Assembly (NCBI GenBank): GCA_963575645.1
Contig: OY754467.1
Span: 40,545,108 to 40,609,107, forward strand
DNA length: 64,000 nt
Direction of reading: 5' to 3'
Source: Xanthostigma xanthostigma
Lineage: Eukaryota > Arthropoda > Insecta > Raphidioptera > Raphidiidae
Part shown: positions 1 through 12,333 of the stretch, piece by piece
How positions within the stretch are numbered: the first letter of the stretch is position 1
Layout of the letters: each line of letters opens with the position of its first letter
Made by a program: the position numbers and the translations under genes
The notes under the pieces: model-generated
The model's database searches: none
What the model saw: the letters and a program-made list of their open reading frames with translations, nothing else
What the model was told of the DNA's origin: nothing

Positions 1-1011
1 GTCATAGACCAATCAGAGTTTTTTTTATTTGAGGTTAAACGTTATCAAACGTTTTTTTTTTCATTGACTCAGCAACGTAAGCGGAAACACTTTGCGTGAG
101 AAGTATAGGGATTAAAAACTTGAAAATACGTGAGTAAAAAAACAGTTGAAACTAGATGGTGTTGAAAATACGTAAGTTCAACTGCGAGAAACATACCAGC
201 TCTCAAACGTTTTTAGGCGCGAATAGCGTAAGCTAAAGAGCCTATATGTACTCGCTTTGTCTGTGAATCTGTGAGTCACGCTTTTTGTATCCAGCGTACA
301 GCCCAAACGCCTTAATCGATTTTAACGTCTCCGGGTAACTTAAATCCTAACGTCGCCTGATTTTTGAATTTTGGTCCCAGAGGGGAGAAAATTAAGAAAA
401 AAAAAGTTTTTTGCTTATTTCTCGCTCAATTTATTAACTTTATAATATTAGTAGCGAAAGAATTCTAAACTTTAAGCTAGATCTATTTGATTAACTAATA
501 AACATAAAAAATCTTTGCTATTTGTAATATGCGGAAAGTATTAAAAAAAGTCGATTAAACAACACCTGCTTCATCTTTTATGGATTAAAATTAAAGGCAT
601 AAAATGCTGGAATGTAGTTTTTTAGCAACAAACACCTACACAACTAAAGTAAACATTATATTTGACATTTACATTTTTAGTTGACATCGTTTTGATCATA
701 GGTATAAAGAAACTAAATTAATATATATGTTTCGAGACAAATATACAAACTATAGAATGATAGATAATTACGATACAGGCTGCCAGAGCTTTGTGTATTT
801 TGGGGTTGTCCTGGCATAAGAAATCATTCTGATATTAGTCGTATGAAAACTATAGAAACATTTGAAGTCTAATCACTGTTTCGACTGGAGACAGTAAAAT
901 CAAAATTCAATTTCGTAGTTTTTTTTGCCTTGATTTGTAGTACCCCCTGAGTCCGAGTCTTATTTAAAGATACACCATTCTCTTGATTACCATTGCATCG
1001 ATCTCGAAGTT
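1..1011. other. Non-coding, no recognised element
   Basis: AT-rich sequence with frequent stop codons in all frames and no recognisable exon, RNA gene or repeat ends. It contains only short homopolymer runs. It may be degraded repeat or intron of the gene whose last exon lies at 30 kb. Confidence 0.5.
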
Positions 1012-1440
1012 ATCCTATTTTTTCACGGTTTATAAATAGATTTTTTCATTGATAACTACTCTCTACACTTTTTACATAACTGTCGCATGCGCCCCACGTT
1101 TTTCGTTTTAAACAAGTTAAAAATCTATCTGTAAAGAAATTATTTTAGGCTTTTTAGTTCGTTTTAAAAACGTGGTATATTAAAATTTGTTTTTATTTTT
1201 TTTTTATTATTTTCTTCTTTTTAGTATTTTCTTGTATTGTCATCCAATTCTGATTATGTTAAAAAATTCGACTTCATCTCATCAGGAAGTTGGTTTAAAA
1301 TCAATTACAAAGTTCCACCCGGACAGACATAGAAAGCGAGTTAATAAAAAAGTGGTAAAAAAACTAGCTCCAATGAAACTTGAGAATCGAACTTCAATTT
1401 CTTTATATTCTCTGTTCGATTATTTTAAGTATGTAGGCAT
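1012..1440 (+). repeat. Dispersed composite repeat, copy 1 (inverted module plus module A)
   Basis: The first part (about 1012-1184) contains GCGCCCCACGTTTTTCGTTT and ends near ACGTGGTATATTAA. The second part (about 1258-1380) begins TCATCTCATCAGGAAGTTGG and runs through a stretch rich in CACCCGGACAGACAT. The same two blocks, in the same relative order, recur at 26430-26870 (plus) and 38228-38770 (minus). The small open frame here is incidental. Class unknown; I infer a non-autonomous transposon. Confidence 0.6.
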
Positions 1441-2046
1441 ACCAATTTTATAAAACGATAATATGTAGTATAATATTTTTGTCAAAGACATCAAAGTAAT
1501 GCATGTTAAATAAAGATTAAAACAGTAAATTTGAAATGTTATTGAACGTGTGTATTGAATTTATATACACATTTCTTTTCAAAAACAGCAACATTAATAA
1601 GAAGCGTTTCAATTTTACTACATTCTATAGTTAAAATTATTTAAATGTTCTAAAAACCTATTCGTTTTAATATAAAAGTTACAAAAACCTTTTCAAAAGC
1701 AGATTAAATTGCTACCAACTTAGATAATGTAACCGTTGGAAGTTTTGTGCGTAAAACAGTTAATAATAATACCACTACAATAACAACAAAACTGTCAGTG
1801 TGTGCGCCGTTTATGCAATATAAATCTTGTATTTTATTTGTAATAATGTTACAAGATATACGGACCTAAACTTTACTTTTTTTAATTCACTCAATATAGG
1901 AACTAAATAAAGGTATAGACACATAAGACAAAATAAACCAAGCGTATTCGACCGAGTCGACTGTCGATCTCGAGCTCGTATATTTTTAGCTCCCGCCTAT
2001 TTTCAATTGATTTTATCAAAGACGTAAAATATAAATGGACCAAGCA

Positions 2047-2472
2047 TTCCTTATATTAGTTAATACTGCAACAAGACTGTTCTGGATCAGATAGTGATCA
2101 CCCGAGTTAGAATAGGAGATACTCTACTTACCCACAAATACCTCTTTGAGAAGACCGATCGGCCGGAGTGCGACATATGTCAAGTCCCTGTTAGCATAAA
2201 ACATATCTTCTTGGAGTGTCCAAAATATGCTGCCGAAAGAATCGCTTGCGGATTTCCCGACGACCTACTAAAAATTTTCGAGGACACCGAAAACGGCATC
2301 CAGCGTATAATATCGTTTCTCCACTCATCAGGACTATATTCGCTCATTTAGTACAATTAGTTTTTATAGGCCCAAAATAACTTGATAGTTAGATTCATGA
2401 TAGATATAGATCCGGACGCTAATGACCTTTGATGTCGATGCGTCCATAAATAACTATATATAAAAAAAAAAG
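2047..2472 (+). pseudogene. 5'-truncated non-LTR retrotransposon (LINE) 3' end
   Basis: An open frame (about 2094-2351) reads ITRVRIGDTLLTHKYLFE, then PECDICQVPV, then KHIFLECPKY. This is the typical C-terminal region of jockey/I/R1-like LINE ORF2: a T-R-L-R-I-G-H-T-like motif followed by a CCHC-type knuckle (C-x2-C-x7-H-x4-C). The stop is followed by about 110 bases of 3'UTR and an A-rich tail (2462-2472). The endonuclease and reverse transcriptase domains are absent, so this is a dead 5'-truncated insertion, the usual fate of LINE copies. The clade is not resolved. Confidence 0.8.
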
Positions 2473-2954
2473 ACTGTCCTAGTTCGTGGTGGAAAATGTT
2501 TATTTACAATAATGAAACGTTAACAAACAAATAAACAAACAAACTAAAAGCACTTCTCTATAACGTAATAGAAACAAAACAACAAATTCTAACTAATAAA
2601 ATAAAAGAATTTTTAGAAAAGAATACAAAACCACTATTTATGTAGGTACACAAAATATTTACAACACAGGAACACACCAATATTTATTTAGCACACTTAT
2701 TTATTAACTATAATGTACAGTTCATTTATCTATTTATCTCAGCAGTTCCCTCAGTACTGTTCACGGTACTGACTGTCAATTTATGTCACAACTATTTGTC
2801 GATTGTTTACTCGATGAAGCACAATATATGTGTCTTGTCGTGTAACAATACAATATTGTGGTGACAACATCCAATATATATAGAGAAGCGCTCGTCTTTT
2901 TCTGAATACCGATAACATATAGATATGCAGTTTTGAAGGATATAAAATAATATA

Positions 2955-3171
2955 TCGAGCACGACGGCGCAGCCGGAGTGTTCGACATACACACATATAC
3001 GCCCATGTATATTTTAAAATAGCTAGCAATTAATAAAATAGATAGATAGATAGATAGATAGATGTTCCAATTAAATTGTTTTATTATTTCACTTTATACG
3101 TAGCGAAGCACGTACAGGGCCACTAGTATTTCAATAAATTTACACAAAAAAATAATGAGTTACACACAATA
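2955..3171 (+). mobile_element. Helitron 3'-terminal fragment plus flanking junction
   Basis: About 215 bases nearly identical to 7390-7598. It starts at CGAGCACGACGGCGCAGCCG, passes a GATA microsatellite and ends at the Helitron terminus GGGCCACTAG (CTAG at 3123-3126). The match continues about 45 bases past the Helitron end into sequence that, at 7554 onward, belongs to a second Helitron. The 5' part of the element is absent. Confidence 0.75.
3039..3063 (+). repeat. (GATA)n microsatellite
   Basis: About six perfect GATA units inside the Helitron fragment. The related copy at about 7473-7490 has only about four, so the tract length differs between otherwise near-identical copies. Confidence 0.9.
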
Positions 3172-5686
3172 TATTTATATAAAATAAATAATAATGAGGT
3201 TTATAAATCTTATATTGTTGATAAAATATAAGTGTATTTTATATTTTAGACCCTTATATATTATATTTAATAGTAGATTATATACCTAGTGTCGTAATGG
3301 GTTATATTTCGACCGGTTGTGTCATTATGTTTACAGCGAGCGCTAGAAAGTTTTAACAGTCACACGAGTAATAGCATTACGCACAAGTTGTATATGGTAT
3401 TTTTTGCACGTACCTCCTATAAAACAGCTGGTTTTCACTTCATTTTCAAAATTTTTGACAGTTCACTTACTTCACTTATAAATAGTAGGTAGGTTATAAA
3501 AAAGACAACAGACAGACATTGTTATACTGTGGGGACATTATATTTTACTTTACAACACTATTTTAGTGATATATATTGGGTCACTTTTCATGCCTGGGCA
3601 CATGCACGTAAAGTAGCTCTTTTATAGGGGATACTGTGAAAGAAAATATTTTTTTCATTTTTATCATTTCTTATTGTGTACGTTGCAGTTTTGATAACTG
3701 GTTTCACAAAAATGTGCATAAAAAGAACTATTTATAAAGATTACATATAATATTTTAATGCCTTGTGTAGCATCAGTATAAAATGTAAAATTTTGATGGA
3801 AAAAACGTTTAAAGGTCCTTACATAACAATAAAATAAAATATGACCAAACGTCGTTTTTATTATAAAGGCGATGTAATCTAAGCACCAAAACAAGTTTAA
3901 AATTAAATTAAATGTTCCGGTAGTTTTCTGTAAAAATAACCATAGTTAATAAAATATTGAATTAGAGAGAAAAGTTGCCCATTAATTATATTTATTATCT
4001 TACTAACTCGACACGACGTATATTTGTCTCAATTTTATAAATGTTATAAAGTCCAAATCAGGCATTTTTTGTATTTGGTATATTAGTAGTGTAACATATC
4101 CCAGATACACTCCAATAGGACTTCTACATGATATGACTGAAATGGTGCCTATAAAAAATTATATTAGGAAATTAACTGAATCGTTTTTTAATAAGTGTTG
4201 TGCCAGCGCATATCCAATCATAAGTGATATTGGTAATCACAGTATACATGAGATTTGAAAAAATAATTAATCATGTCTACGTAATCTTTGTCATCAAAAC
4301 CTTATAATTTAGACAATAACTATTTTTAAAAAAGTCAACATGCATCAACTAGTTTGGGTTTTTTTATTTTAATTTTTCCCAATTTAAATCAATGTGGGTT
4401 CTGTATTAATATTCTTTTGTTTTTTGTTTAGTCAAGCAGCAGGTATTTAGGAACGCTGCCTAAGAAATTGTTGTATTTTTCTGTACATAATATGTATGTA
4501 TAATTTTTCTAATAAATTTTATCTTATCTTATCTTATTAGTAGTGTAGATCAGCGATGTCAAAGATACGGCCTCAAGCCATCTCAATACGACCCGCGACC
4601 AGAATCTATCCAGTGAGAATTTTAGTTACCTGACATCAATGAGCTTATCAAAAACAAGAGACCTCAGGTGTTGAACCCTCAAGCTCAAGATATTTTACCC
4701 TTTTTATTATATCTTTGTATGAAAATTGATTTAAACTAAATACCTAAATGAAGATTTCCCGATAGCATACTTAGCATAGTTTAAGAAAAATAGAATGTTT
4801 GTGCACAGTGTGTGGGTCTATTGTCCATTAGTGTCTATATGTCCCCTTGTAACAATTATTATTATTATTTTATTCTACATATTTATTAACGTAAGTTTGT
4901 AACATGAATATTATTTAATTCAACACATTTATTAATTCAAGTTTTTTAACATGAACACTACTTCCTAGTTCATACGCTCCGCTGCCATCTTGCTTCTATT
5001 TCTTCACATGCGGCGTGACTTTTTAAGACCTGGTGTTACACCCTAATAATAACACATTCAAAATATGAAATAATACTGTTTCCAGATAACCCTAACTGGG
5101 GACTCAACTAAATAAAAAACAAGTGGAAAAATCAGGTGATAAAAAGGGGACCCAACATTCTGGAACATTTGTGAATAATTCAACACTATTTTATACACAT
5201 GAATACGTGTAATAGACAACTTTACCTTATAAGTTACCTATATGTTTTTATTAATAATAAATTTGCAATATTTTTAATCGCCCACATTTTATTGTTAAAA
5301 ATATAGTAAAAATAAATTCTTTTACACTTCTTGTATTACGCCTTCGGTAATAAAAAAATAACATTTATTAACGGTTGTAGCATCCCATGTCTTATTGTTT
5401 TTACAACAATGACGTGAACTTTCGAATTAAAAACAAAATGTTTAGAAAACGTTTACAAAAATGGGAAGATGTTCTACAATAACGCCCTCTATTTTTATAA
5501 GATAAAACAATAGATATCGACAATGCTCAATAAATTATATTTAATAACATTTATATTTATTTTTATTCGCTAGTTTTCCATTCACATTAGGTTCTTTTAT
5601 TTTTACATAGATGATTTCATATTAGAAGTGTTTGGTGTGCATTTGTTTTCGATACAATTCGTTTCGTCTTCAATCCTCAGTGCATA
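3172..5686. other. Non-coding, degraded repeats only
   Basis: No gene is recognised. Around 4430-4540 the sequence ends in repeated TTATC units (CTTATCTTATCTTAT), which resembles the 3' tail of a non-LTR element. At about 4552-4615, CAGCGATGTCAAAGATACGG resembles one end of a hAT element, but no partner end or target duplication was found. The rest is AT-rich with many stops. Confidence 0.4.
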
Positions 5687-5972
5687 CATCAGATCAGTGA
5701 CGGATCCACGGGGGAGGGGTCGGGTCCACCCCCCCCCCCCTTATTGTAAAGATAGAATTCATTTTATTGTATTTCATATAAACGAGTGTGTTGGTAGAAT
5801 TATTGACTTGAACTTCGCATGTACATAATACACTATGGAAAAATTTATGTATACAAAATGATCCCAAAAAACTGCATATCAGTTGGAAAAACATTTTTCG
5901 CAAAAGGAGTAAAAATTTTTCAAGACCCCCCCCCCCCCTTGCCGTAATCCTGGATCCGCCACTGCATCAGAT
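5687..5972. mobile_element. hAT-type MITE with 8-bp target duplication
   Basis: The element 5695-5964 starts CAGTGACGGATCCACGG and ends GGATCCGCCACTG, imperfect terminal inverted repeats of the hAT kind. It is flanked on both sides by the same 8 bases, CATCAGAT (5687-5694 and 5965-5972), the duplication size made by hAT transposases. Subterminal poly-C tracts lie near both ends. It is 270 bp with no coding capacity, so non-autonomous. Confidence 0.9.
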
Positions 5973-6611
5973 CCAAGTAATATTTCAAAGTGAATAGAAT
6001 TCTAAGTGTTGTTTGGATACCCCAAGGTTGGTGAAGTGCTAGAAGATTTCTTCTTATATACAGAGGCAACTTTTTATTAAGAAATGATTGAAATATAAAT
6101 CTTTTGTCAGCTTTCCGTAGAGATAACGTTGTGTCGGAATCAAATTACATTACGTCGTCGTTGATCGGATTCATTGTTGATATTTCATAGGTATAATTGT
6201 TTACTGAAGCAAACAAGCAGCTATCAGTTGAACACTGCATCGGCGAATGTGTTCAACACATACAACGTAACCTCAAACTTTACTAGGCGACTGACCGTGC
6301 TGACGTCACGGTTACCATAACAACGGACGTTGCTAGTGCATGTTTTACATTCGCCCTTCAAAGCTCTTCATTGTAGTGTGTATGTCACCGTATGAGTGTC
6401 ATGCGAATAGCGTTTCAGCGTTTTCTAAATAAAATTACAACTGAGTGATCGGTATACATTTAACTTATTGCAACTTTACTAGAATTTTAAATAATTATTA
6501 TGGGAAACGGTCTTATAGAAAGGCGGAGATGCATTTTATACCTACTTCATCTGATTCGGAATCTTATTTTTCATGTGCCACTACTTTATTGAAGATAGAT
6601 TGTATTTGAAA
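5973..6611. other. Non-coding, nothing recognised
   Basis: No exon, repeat boundary or RNA gene could be supported. The GC content is a little higher around 6230-6420 than in neighbouring desert sequence, but the frames are closed. Confidence 0.4.
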
Positions 6612-6897
6612 CTAGCGGTCCGGTCCGGCTTCGCTCGAATTTGTAAATTGCCACAACTTTTTCGTCGACTTGCGTTGCAAAATTGATCTCCACAAAAAGC
6701 GCTTAACATTAAAGTGGGTATAATAAGTTATCCTTAAAAGATAGACATATGCCATCGCGGACTTTTCTGTAGACTTATAAAAGAGGAACAATTCTACCAT
6801 ACATTGTTTTGTTATATCTCAAAGAGATTAGGCAGCGTTTTTAATGAAAGCTCCCAGTCGACTTGATTTTTTCCGACATCTTCAACAATCATCGTCA

Positions 6898-7553
6898 TCT
6901 ATATATATATAAATGAATCCCTATATCCCTTGGTCACGCCATCACGCGTGAACGGCTGGACCGATTTCAATATTTTTTTTTTGTTGTGTTTGTTATTGTC
7001 AGGAGAAGGTTCTTATGACAGAAAAAATTTAAAAAATTGCGCGGAAAAAGAGAAAATTTAACAACCATATATCTAGATCGAGGATGTAAAAAAACTGAAT
7101 ATCGTTTAAAACAAATGCTTTTTTTTCGAGAACGACGGCGCAGCCGGAGTGAACCCTCGAAATAGAGCAAGTGTTTTAAAGACCAGTTATCCACGAATAC
7201 TTTACGCTATTTTTTTAGAGCACGACGGCGCAGTCGGAGTGCTCGAAATAGAGCAAGTGTTTTAAAGACCAGTTATGCACGAATACTTTACGCTATTTTT
7301 TTTCGAGCACGACGGCGCAGCCAGAGTGCTCGAAATAGAGCAAGTGTTTTAAAGACCAGTTATTCATGAATACTTTACGCTATTTTTTTTCGAGCACGAC
7401 GGCGCAGCCGGAGTGTTCGACATACACACATATACGCCCATGTATATTTTAAAATAGCTAGCAATTAATAAAATAGATAGATAGATAGATGTTCCAATTA
7501 AATTGTTTTATTATTTCACTTTATACGTAGCGAAGCACGTACAGGGCCGCTAG
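6898..7553 (+). mobile_element. Inner Helitron inserted in the outer Helitron
   Basis: It starts TCTATATATATATATAAATG and ends GGGCCGCTAG (CTAG at 7550-7553), with A before and T after. These are the diagnostic Helitron termini (5'-TC, CTRR-3', insertion between A and T with no target duplication). The empty site is visible at 13801-13815 in the related element, where the flanks join without gain or loss. The interior has a tandem array (7119-7430). It is 656 bp and non-coding. Confidence 0.88.
7119..7430 (+). repeat. Tandem repeat of about 87 bp inside the Helitron
   Basis: Three full units and part of a fourth. Each has a T-run, CGAGCACGACGGCGCAGCCG, AATAGAGCAAGTGTTTTAAA and CACGAATACTTTACGC. 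Units differ at a few positions. There are no unique spacers of constant length, so this is a minisatellite and not a CRISPR array. Confidence 0.92.
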
Positions 7554-7730
7554 TATTTCAATAAATTTACACAAAAAAATAATGAGTTACACACAATAAA
7601 CGTTTCTTTTGAATCACTCCGTCCGTTAGTGAAAACCGTATGAAAAATCATTCGGTAGTGTTTGAGTTTATCACGTACAGACAGACAGACAGACGCGGCG
7701 GTGGGACTTTGTTTTATAATATGTAGTAAT

Positions 7731-8100
7731 ACGTCAATTGACTTATGAGACATGCGTATATGACGCAGCACAGTACAAAATTGAGAGACGCAAGAGAGGC
7801 CGAGAGGCAAAGACAATGCTTCCAGTTTTACACCTCCAACATTTGTCAGACAATAAAGCGTTATGCGCGACTCGCCCAGTTTTAAGAGCCCCGCAGAGAG
7901 TGCATTAACTCAAATCAAATCAACACCGTATAAAGAACAAGACAACCAATACGCACTTCACAGTGGCACGCCATCGGTGGAATGCAAACATTTTAGGGGT
8001 GCACCCAGATATTATCAAGTATTCGATTTGGCGGAATATTTGCCTTGCCGGGCCGAGTCGTAAAATAGTTTAAAAATCCTTATTATATTAGAAATAATCT
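7731..8100. other. Non-coding, nothing recognised
   Basis: Unique-looking sequence between the Helitron and the next inverted repeat. A short open frame at 7863-8063 has no recognisable family and no splice context, so it is not called a gene. Confidence 0.4.
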
Positions 8101-8268
8101 AAAAAATATAAAAATTTATTAGTATTATCTACTTATTTTCTAATAGAATGCAAGTTTAAATATTAATGAAAAATTAATTTTTCATTAATATTTCAATCAT
8201 TCAAACTTGCATTCTATTAGAAAATAAGATAAGATAATACTACTCAATTAATTTTTATATTTTTTGGA
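8101..8268. repeat. Inverted repeat (hairpin), arms about 60 to 70 bp
   Basis: The left arm contains TTCTAATAGAATGCAAGTTT and the right arm its complement AAACTTGCATTCTATTAGAA. The centre is the self-complementary ATTAATGAAAAATTAATTTT. Just downstream (8281-8310), CGGATCGAAACGTCATC resembles a retroelement 3' end motif. Likely a small foldback MITE. Confidence 0.8.
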
Positions 8269-8460
8269 TTATTTCTGAAGAAGATCTAAATCCGGATCGA
8301 AACGTCATCTTTTGTTATACTGATTTATATTTTTATATTTTGTGTCAATATAGGTACCTATAATTGAAAAAAATTGGTCGACAATTTTATTTATTTAGGT
8401 AATAAAATACTGTTCGTGCTATATTTGGACTAAATTATGTAGCTCCATTTTTGCTAAATA

Positions 8461-8650
8461 TTAGTGTGTGTTTTTGAAGTGATTTTTTTTAGACGCGCTA
8501 GGGGGGTAAATTGGCCTTGATCAGATAAAACGTGAAACGTTTCCCCTTCTCCGATTTCAACCGGTAGTTGAAAGAAAAGAGTGGGAGTCTCATTTCTACT
8601 GTCTGTGTCAAAGCGGCATACGCATGCGTGGTGCGTACTGTGTGTATACG
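8461..8650 (+). mobile_element. One-ended fragment of the GAAGTAAAACTTCTT family
   Basis: TGAAGTGATTTTTTTTAGAC followed by GCGCTAGGGG resembles the left end of the terminal-repeat family at 18005, 21948 and 36091. A relative in the same orientation is at 33945-34090 and an inverted relative around 24525-24615. No right end was found. Confidence 0.4.
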
Positions 8651-8912
8651 TAGGTAGCATTTTTTCTAGCCGCGGTAGCAAATTCAATTAAACAATTTCC
8701 TGAACCTGAAATAATAAAATCGTCGACAAATGCTAGAACCTAAGAAGTTTCACTTCTAACGGGCGATGGTCTCACGCGTACATTTTTCTTGTACTCTGGT
8801 AATAAATAATACTAGTGTGACCTGTGCAAATTATTCGCACTAAATAAGTATAATAATTATCAAATCTTTGATTAACGTCTGAATAGAACTCTTCAATAAA
8901 TAAAATTAATTA

Positions 8913-9320
8913 TTGAATAATAATTATCACTTTACAAAATTATTTTTTAAATATGATTGCAGATATTCAATTCGTTTCTACTTTTGCACACTGCTTATAA
9001 CGTTCTTCTTTTTGTTGTATTACAAATTACAATATGAAGCTCAGATGACAGATCGAAGAAATATTTCACTAAAATTGTCATATAGAGCCGCAAGTAGCAA
9101 AAGCGTTGAGCTAAGCCGTCAGATGGGATCATGCAACATTGCTGTGACATTGTTCAGCGTTGCTCGCTGTTTCAAAATTAAAGCCGTCAGATAGCAGTAT
9201 GCAGTATTGTGTCTGTTGTATTACAATATGAAGGTCCGATGACAGATTGAAATGTTGACTTTGTTTCAAAATTAAAGCCGTCAGATGGCAGACGTTGGTC
9301 AGCGTTGCTGTATTTTAATT
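8913..9320. repeat. Imperfect internal duplications
   Basis: TTCAAAATTAAAGCCGTCAG occurs at about 9172 and 9262. A block with TTGTATTACAA, ATATGAAG and GATGACAGAT occurs at about 9015 and 9218. The frame open through part of this (8913-9194) is low complexity and not gene-like. Confidence 0.55.
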
Positions 9321-10588
9321 AATTTACGGAAACAAAAGCAATAATACATTTTTTAGTTGTCGATGTCAGTAGTGAAAGCAATTATCTGTAAAATGATATA
9401 TAATTTATTTAGAGAAATTGTGAGGTTTTTTCTAATAAGGGAGGCAAACATCTTTAACCTTAGCGTATAAATATATATGATATTTTTTTATATTTCTTGC
9501 CTGAAATAAATTGTGTAGATACCATAGTTCAATATAGATTTCAGCTCAAATTCTGTAATAAACTATTTAAACTCATTGCCTCAGAAATGTCCCACAACTC
9601 TTGGTTTTCGGTCTAGCAGCCCTACTTGGGCAGCAGAAATATCTACCATATTTTAAACAAATCGCAAATAATTATTTTAGTGTTGCGTGCAAAACGGAAC
9701 ACTTATGGAATCACTTGAGTGTCCGTCTGTTACAGACGATTTTCTCTTAAACTATTTGATATATTTTTTTCTATTGGTCAATAATATAATACAATTTTAA
9801 ATCCCAATTTCTTATCAAGCGTAATAAATTTTCCGATGCATTTTTTTGCGGTATAAATTTCCACTATAATGGATGACAAATAAATCACAGATTAAAAAAA
9901 AATACATAAAGATATTTATCTCTCTTGAAGTATATGCAGAATAGTACTAAACACCTACTTCTTATTGTTATGGATTTATGATCAATCGGTTATTGTTTTA
10001 TCTTGGATCGGCAACGTAAACAGACAAATCTTTCCTACGAAAAAAACACATATTACCGGCGTTTGTTTCTCACCTAGCGGCAACCACAAATACAAATTAC
10101 CAGATTTATAAATATAGCAGCTGCGTGTAAAGTATACATCATAGAGAATTATTATAGCAATAGTTATTGATATGTGCTAGGCAGCAGGCAGCTGTTTTTG
10201 TATTCGCAAGTAGGTTGATGTGCATTTGTTAGATTATTGATTAGAGATTGTTTTATTGTTGTTATTCAGCTGTTAACTCTTTTAATGACATGTCATGAGT
10301 CATTCTCTTGAAGGAACACACGGAATAGTAAGCGCGCGTGTTTTGTTTTTCGGAAATTCTTCTGTTATTGTTTTTATTTGTTTGCACTGACGCGAATTTA
10401 AATCAGCGGCAGGAATATATCATTTTTATCACAGATCTTGAAAAAGAAGTCTTCGAAATGTCGATATCGGTCAAAATTAATGTCCGTAGAAACTAGGAAT
10501 TTTCAAAATTTCGTCCGTCCGTCCGTATATCAATTGTTTCATTTATTCATATTTCGCAATGAAATATTTGGTTATTTTATACTATTAA
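9321..10588. other. Non-coding, nothing recognised
   Basis: AT-rich sequence with stops in all frames. No element ends, tRNA or exon could be supported. Confidence 0.4.
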
Positions 10589-11048
10589 GGTAGTACGAGC
10601 ACCAAGGCAATTTTAAATAAAAGGCTTGATTTTTTTATATGAAGTTGGACTAAGTCTAAACTAATTCTGAAAATTTTAGGGGGGTTTGCCCGATTATTTA
10701 AATAAATAAATGACTTCAAAAGTAGGCATATTTAACATTGGCTTTATGGTAAAACGGTAGATACATGGATGATATGTTTTCATTGATTAATAAATTATTG
10801 AAAACAAAAAAGCCCGTTGTGCCCGACTAATTAAAAAGATATTTAATCTTTTTAAATAAATATCTTTTTAATTAGTCGGGCACAACAATAATTTATTAAG
10901 GTTTTAACTTTAATTTAAATAGTTTTTTTTTTTAATTTCCACCGACTAGTTTTGGAGAAATCAATGAATACATATCATCAATGTACCGAAATACAAAAAA
11001 AAAATCAAGCCTTTTATTAAAGTTGCCTTGGTGCTCGTACTACCTTAA
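10585..11048. mobile_element. Foldback MITE flanked by TTAA
   Basis: The element 10589-11044 begins GGTAGTACGAGCACCAAGGC and ends with the exact complement, GCCTTGGTGCTCGTACTACC. TTAA lies on both sides (10585-10588 and 11045-11048), as expected for piggyBac-type insertion. The two halves are complementary, meeting at about 10846 around TGTGCCCGACTAATTAAAAA. The right arm lacks roughly 120 bases present in the left arm. A second copy is at 47186-47512. Family assignment is inference. Confidence 0.82.
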
Positions 11049-11767
11049 ATGCGCAGTCCTTTGCTCATATCATATTCATTAGTATTTTTATAGTTCCGTA
11101 AAAAATGTCTCTTTTAAATGTATTTTAAACGCCAGACGCAAAAAAAATATCTATTGAAACGCCAGTAGGTACTCGTATTATTGAATAAAAAGCTAGGAAT
11201 TGTTAAAAACTTTTTAGTATCTAATAAATAAACACAACGTGATATGTTTGCATATTTGCGTTTCACCAATTACTGAAGATAGAAGTGAAGAAATTAATAA
11301 AAAAACTGCAAATAATATGGAATTTAGAAAGCTATCAATAAATATCATGGAGGGTACTTTATGATATTTGCGTGGGAAGTTCATAAGTCATCGATAACTA
11401 AAGGCAATTTGTAAAGTAATGTTATTTTGCAAACACTAATTGAAGAGTAAAATTAGTTATAATATTTTATGCATTCTGAGGAATAAAATGATAATAGAAC
11501 TAAAATCTCAAACCCTTATTCGTGGTGAGCTGCTATCGAATTATTTAATAGCTGTCATTGTAACCAAATTTTGCGTATATTAGAATTAAGGAATAGAGAC
11601 TTAACTGTTTTGATTAATCTACTTATTGAAAAGGTAAGATAATACTAGGAAGGTACCAAGTGGAAGAGCTCATTCACGTTACTGAATAATTTGAAGAAGC
11701 AGGAAGAGAAGGGCTAGAAGCACTAACTGAGTAATCAACGTCTTAAAGAAATGCTAATCTATTGTTG

Positions 11768-12125
11768 TCAATGGGCCAAAAAATTCTCCAAATCGTTTCA
11801 AAATTGAAATGTAACCTATCAGTAAAGATAAAATTGTGCTGCCAAAATTTTATTAAAATCGGCCCGATAGGACCGGACTTAAAAATGTTATAGAAATGTT
11901 AGTTTGTAGATATGGATTTACTTAGTGAATTGTGAATTTAATTGGGTTAATTGATAGTAATATTGAAATTAAGAAAAAAAATATTATTTTAGGGGATGTA
12001 TTACGGGGTTAATATATTTATTTTGTCGAAAAACAAAAGTTCACATAATAAAGCCACTCTGCCTGTATTAGCAAATACACTATTATATTGTCGGCAGGGT
12101 TTCACACTGCGACCTGAGTTTTTTG
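11768..12125 (+). repeat. Dispersed GTCGGCAGGGTTT repeat, 5'-truncated copy
   Basis: Matches the 3' half of the element at 25252-25963 and, inverted, 41274-41922. Shared landmarks are AAAATCGGCCCGATAGGACC, GATATGGATTTAC, GCAAATACACTA and TTGTCGGCAGGGTTTC, ending at a T-run. Only the distal half is present here. Confidence 0.7.
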
Positions 12126-12333
12126 TTAGATTGCAGAGCTAATAAGAATATTAAAATCTTTAATTGCCCCTCTTATCTTTATGCAGTCGAATTTTCAGAA
12201 TAATGTTTCTGAAGTGAAACTTCTTCATACGCACGGTAAAACAAATTCAAGTCATGCGATTGAAATTGTTATAATGGGTAAATCTTTTCTAAAACTTCCT
12301 GACTTCGTACCAGTCCAACCCGAATAGTGGACA

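Larger units (their letters stand above)
6612..7730 (-). mobile_element. Outer Helitron, split by an inner Helitron
   Basis: On the minus strand the 3' terminus is CGGACCGGACCGCTAG (plus-strand CTAG at 6612-6615). The body matches the uninterrupted copy at 13560-13978, including the stretch GAAAACCGTATGAAAA near 7630. Between 6898 and 7553 it is interrupted by another element. No transposase or helicase is encoded, so it is non-autonomous. The exact 5' end near 7730 is uncertain. Confidence 0.75.

Noticed and set aside
2776-3029. Three overlapping minus-strand frames near 2.8-3.0 kb
   Set aside because: They overlap the Helitron fragment and microsatellite, have no motif and are mutually exclusive.
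7119-7430. Regularly spaced repeats that could suggest a CRISPR array
   Set aside because: The whole 87-bp unit is repeated, with no unique spacers, inside a Helitron of an animal genome.
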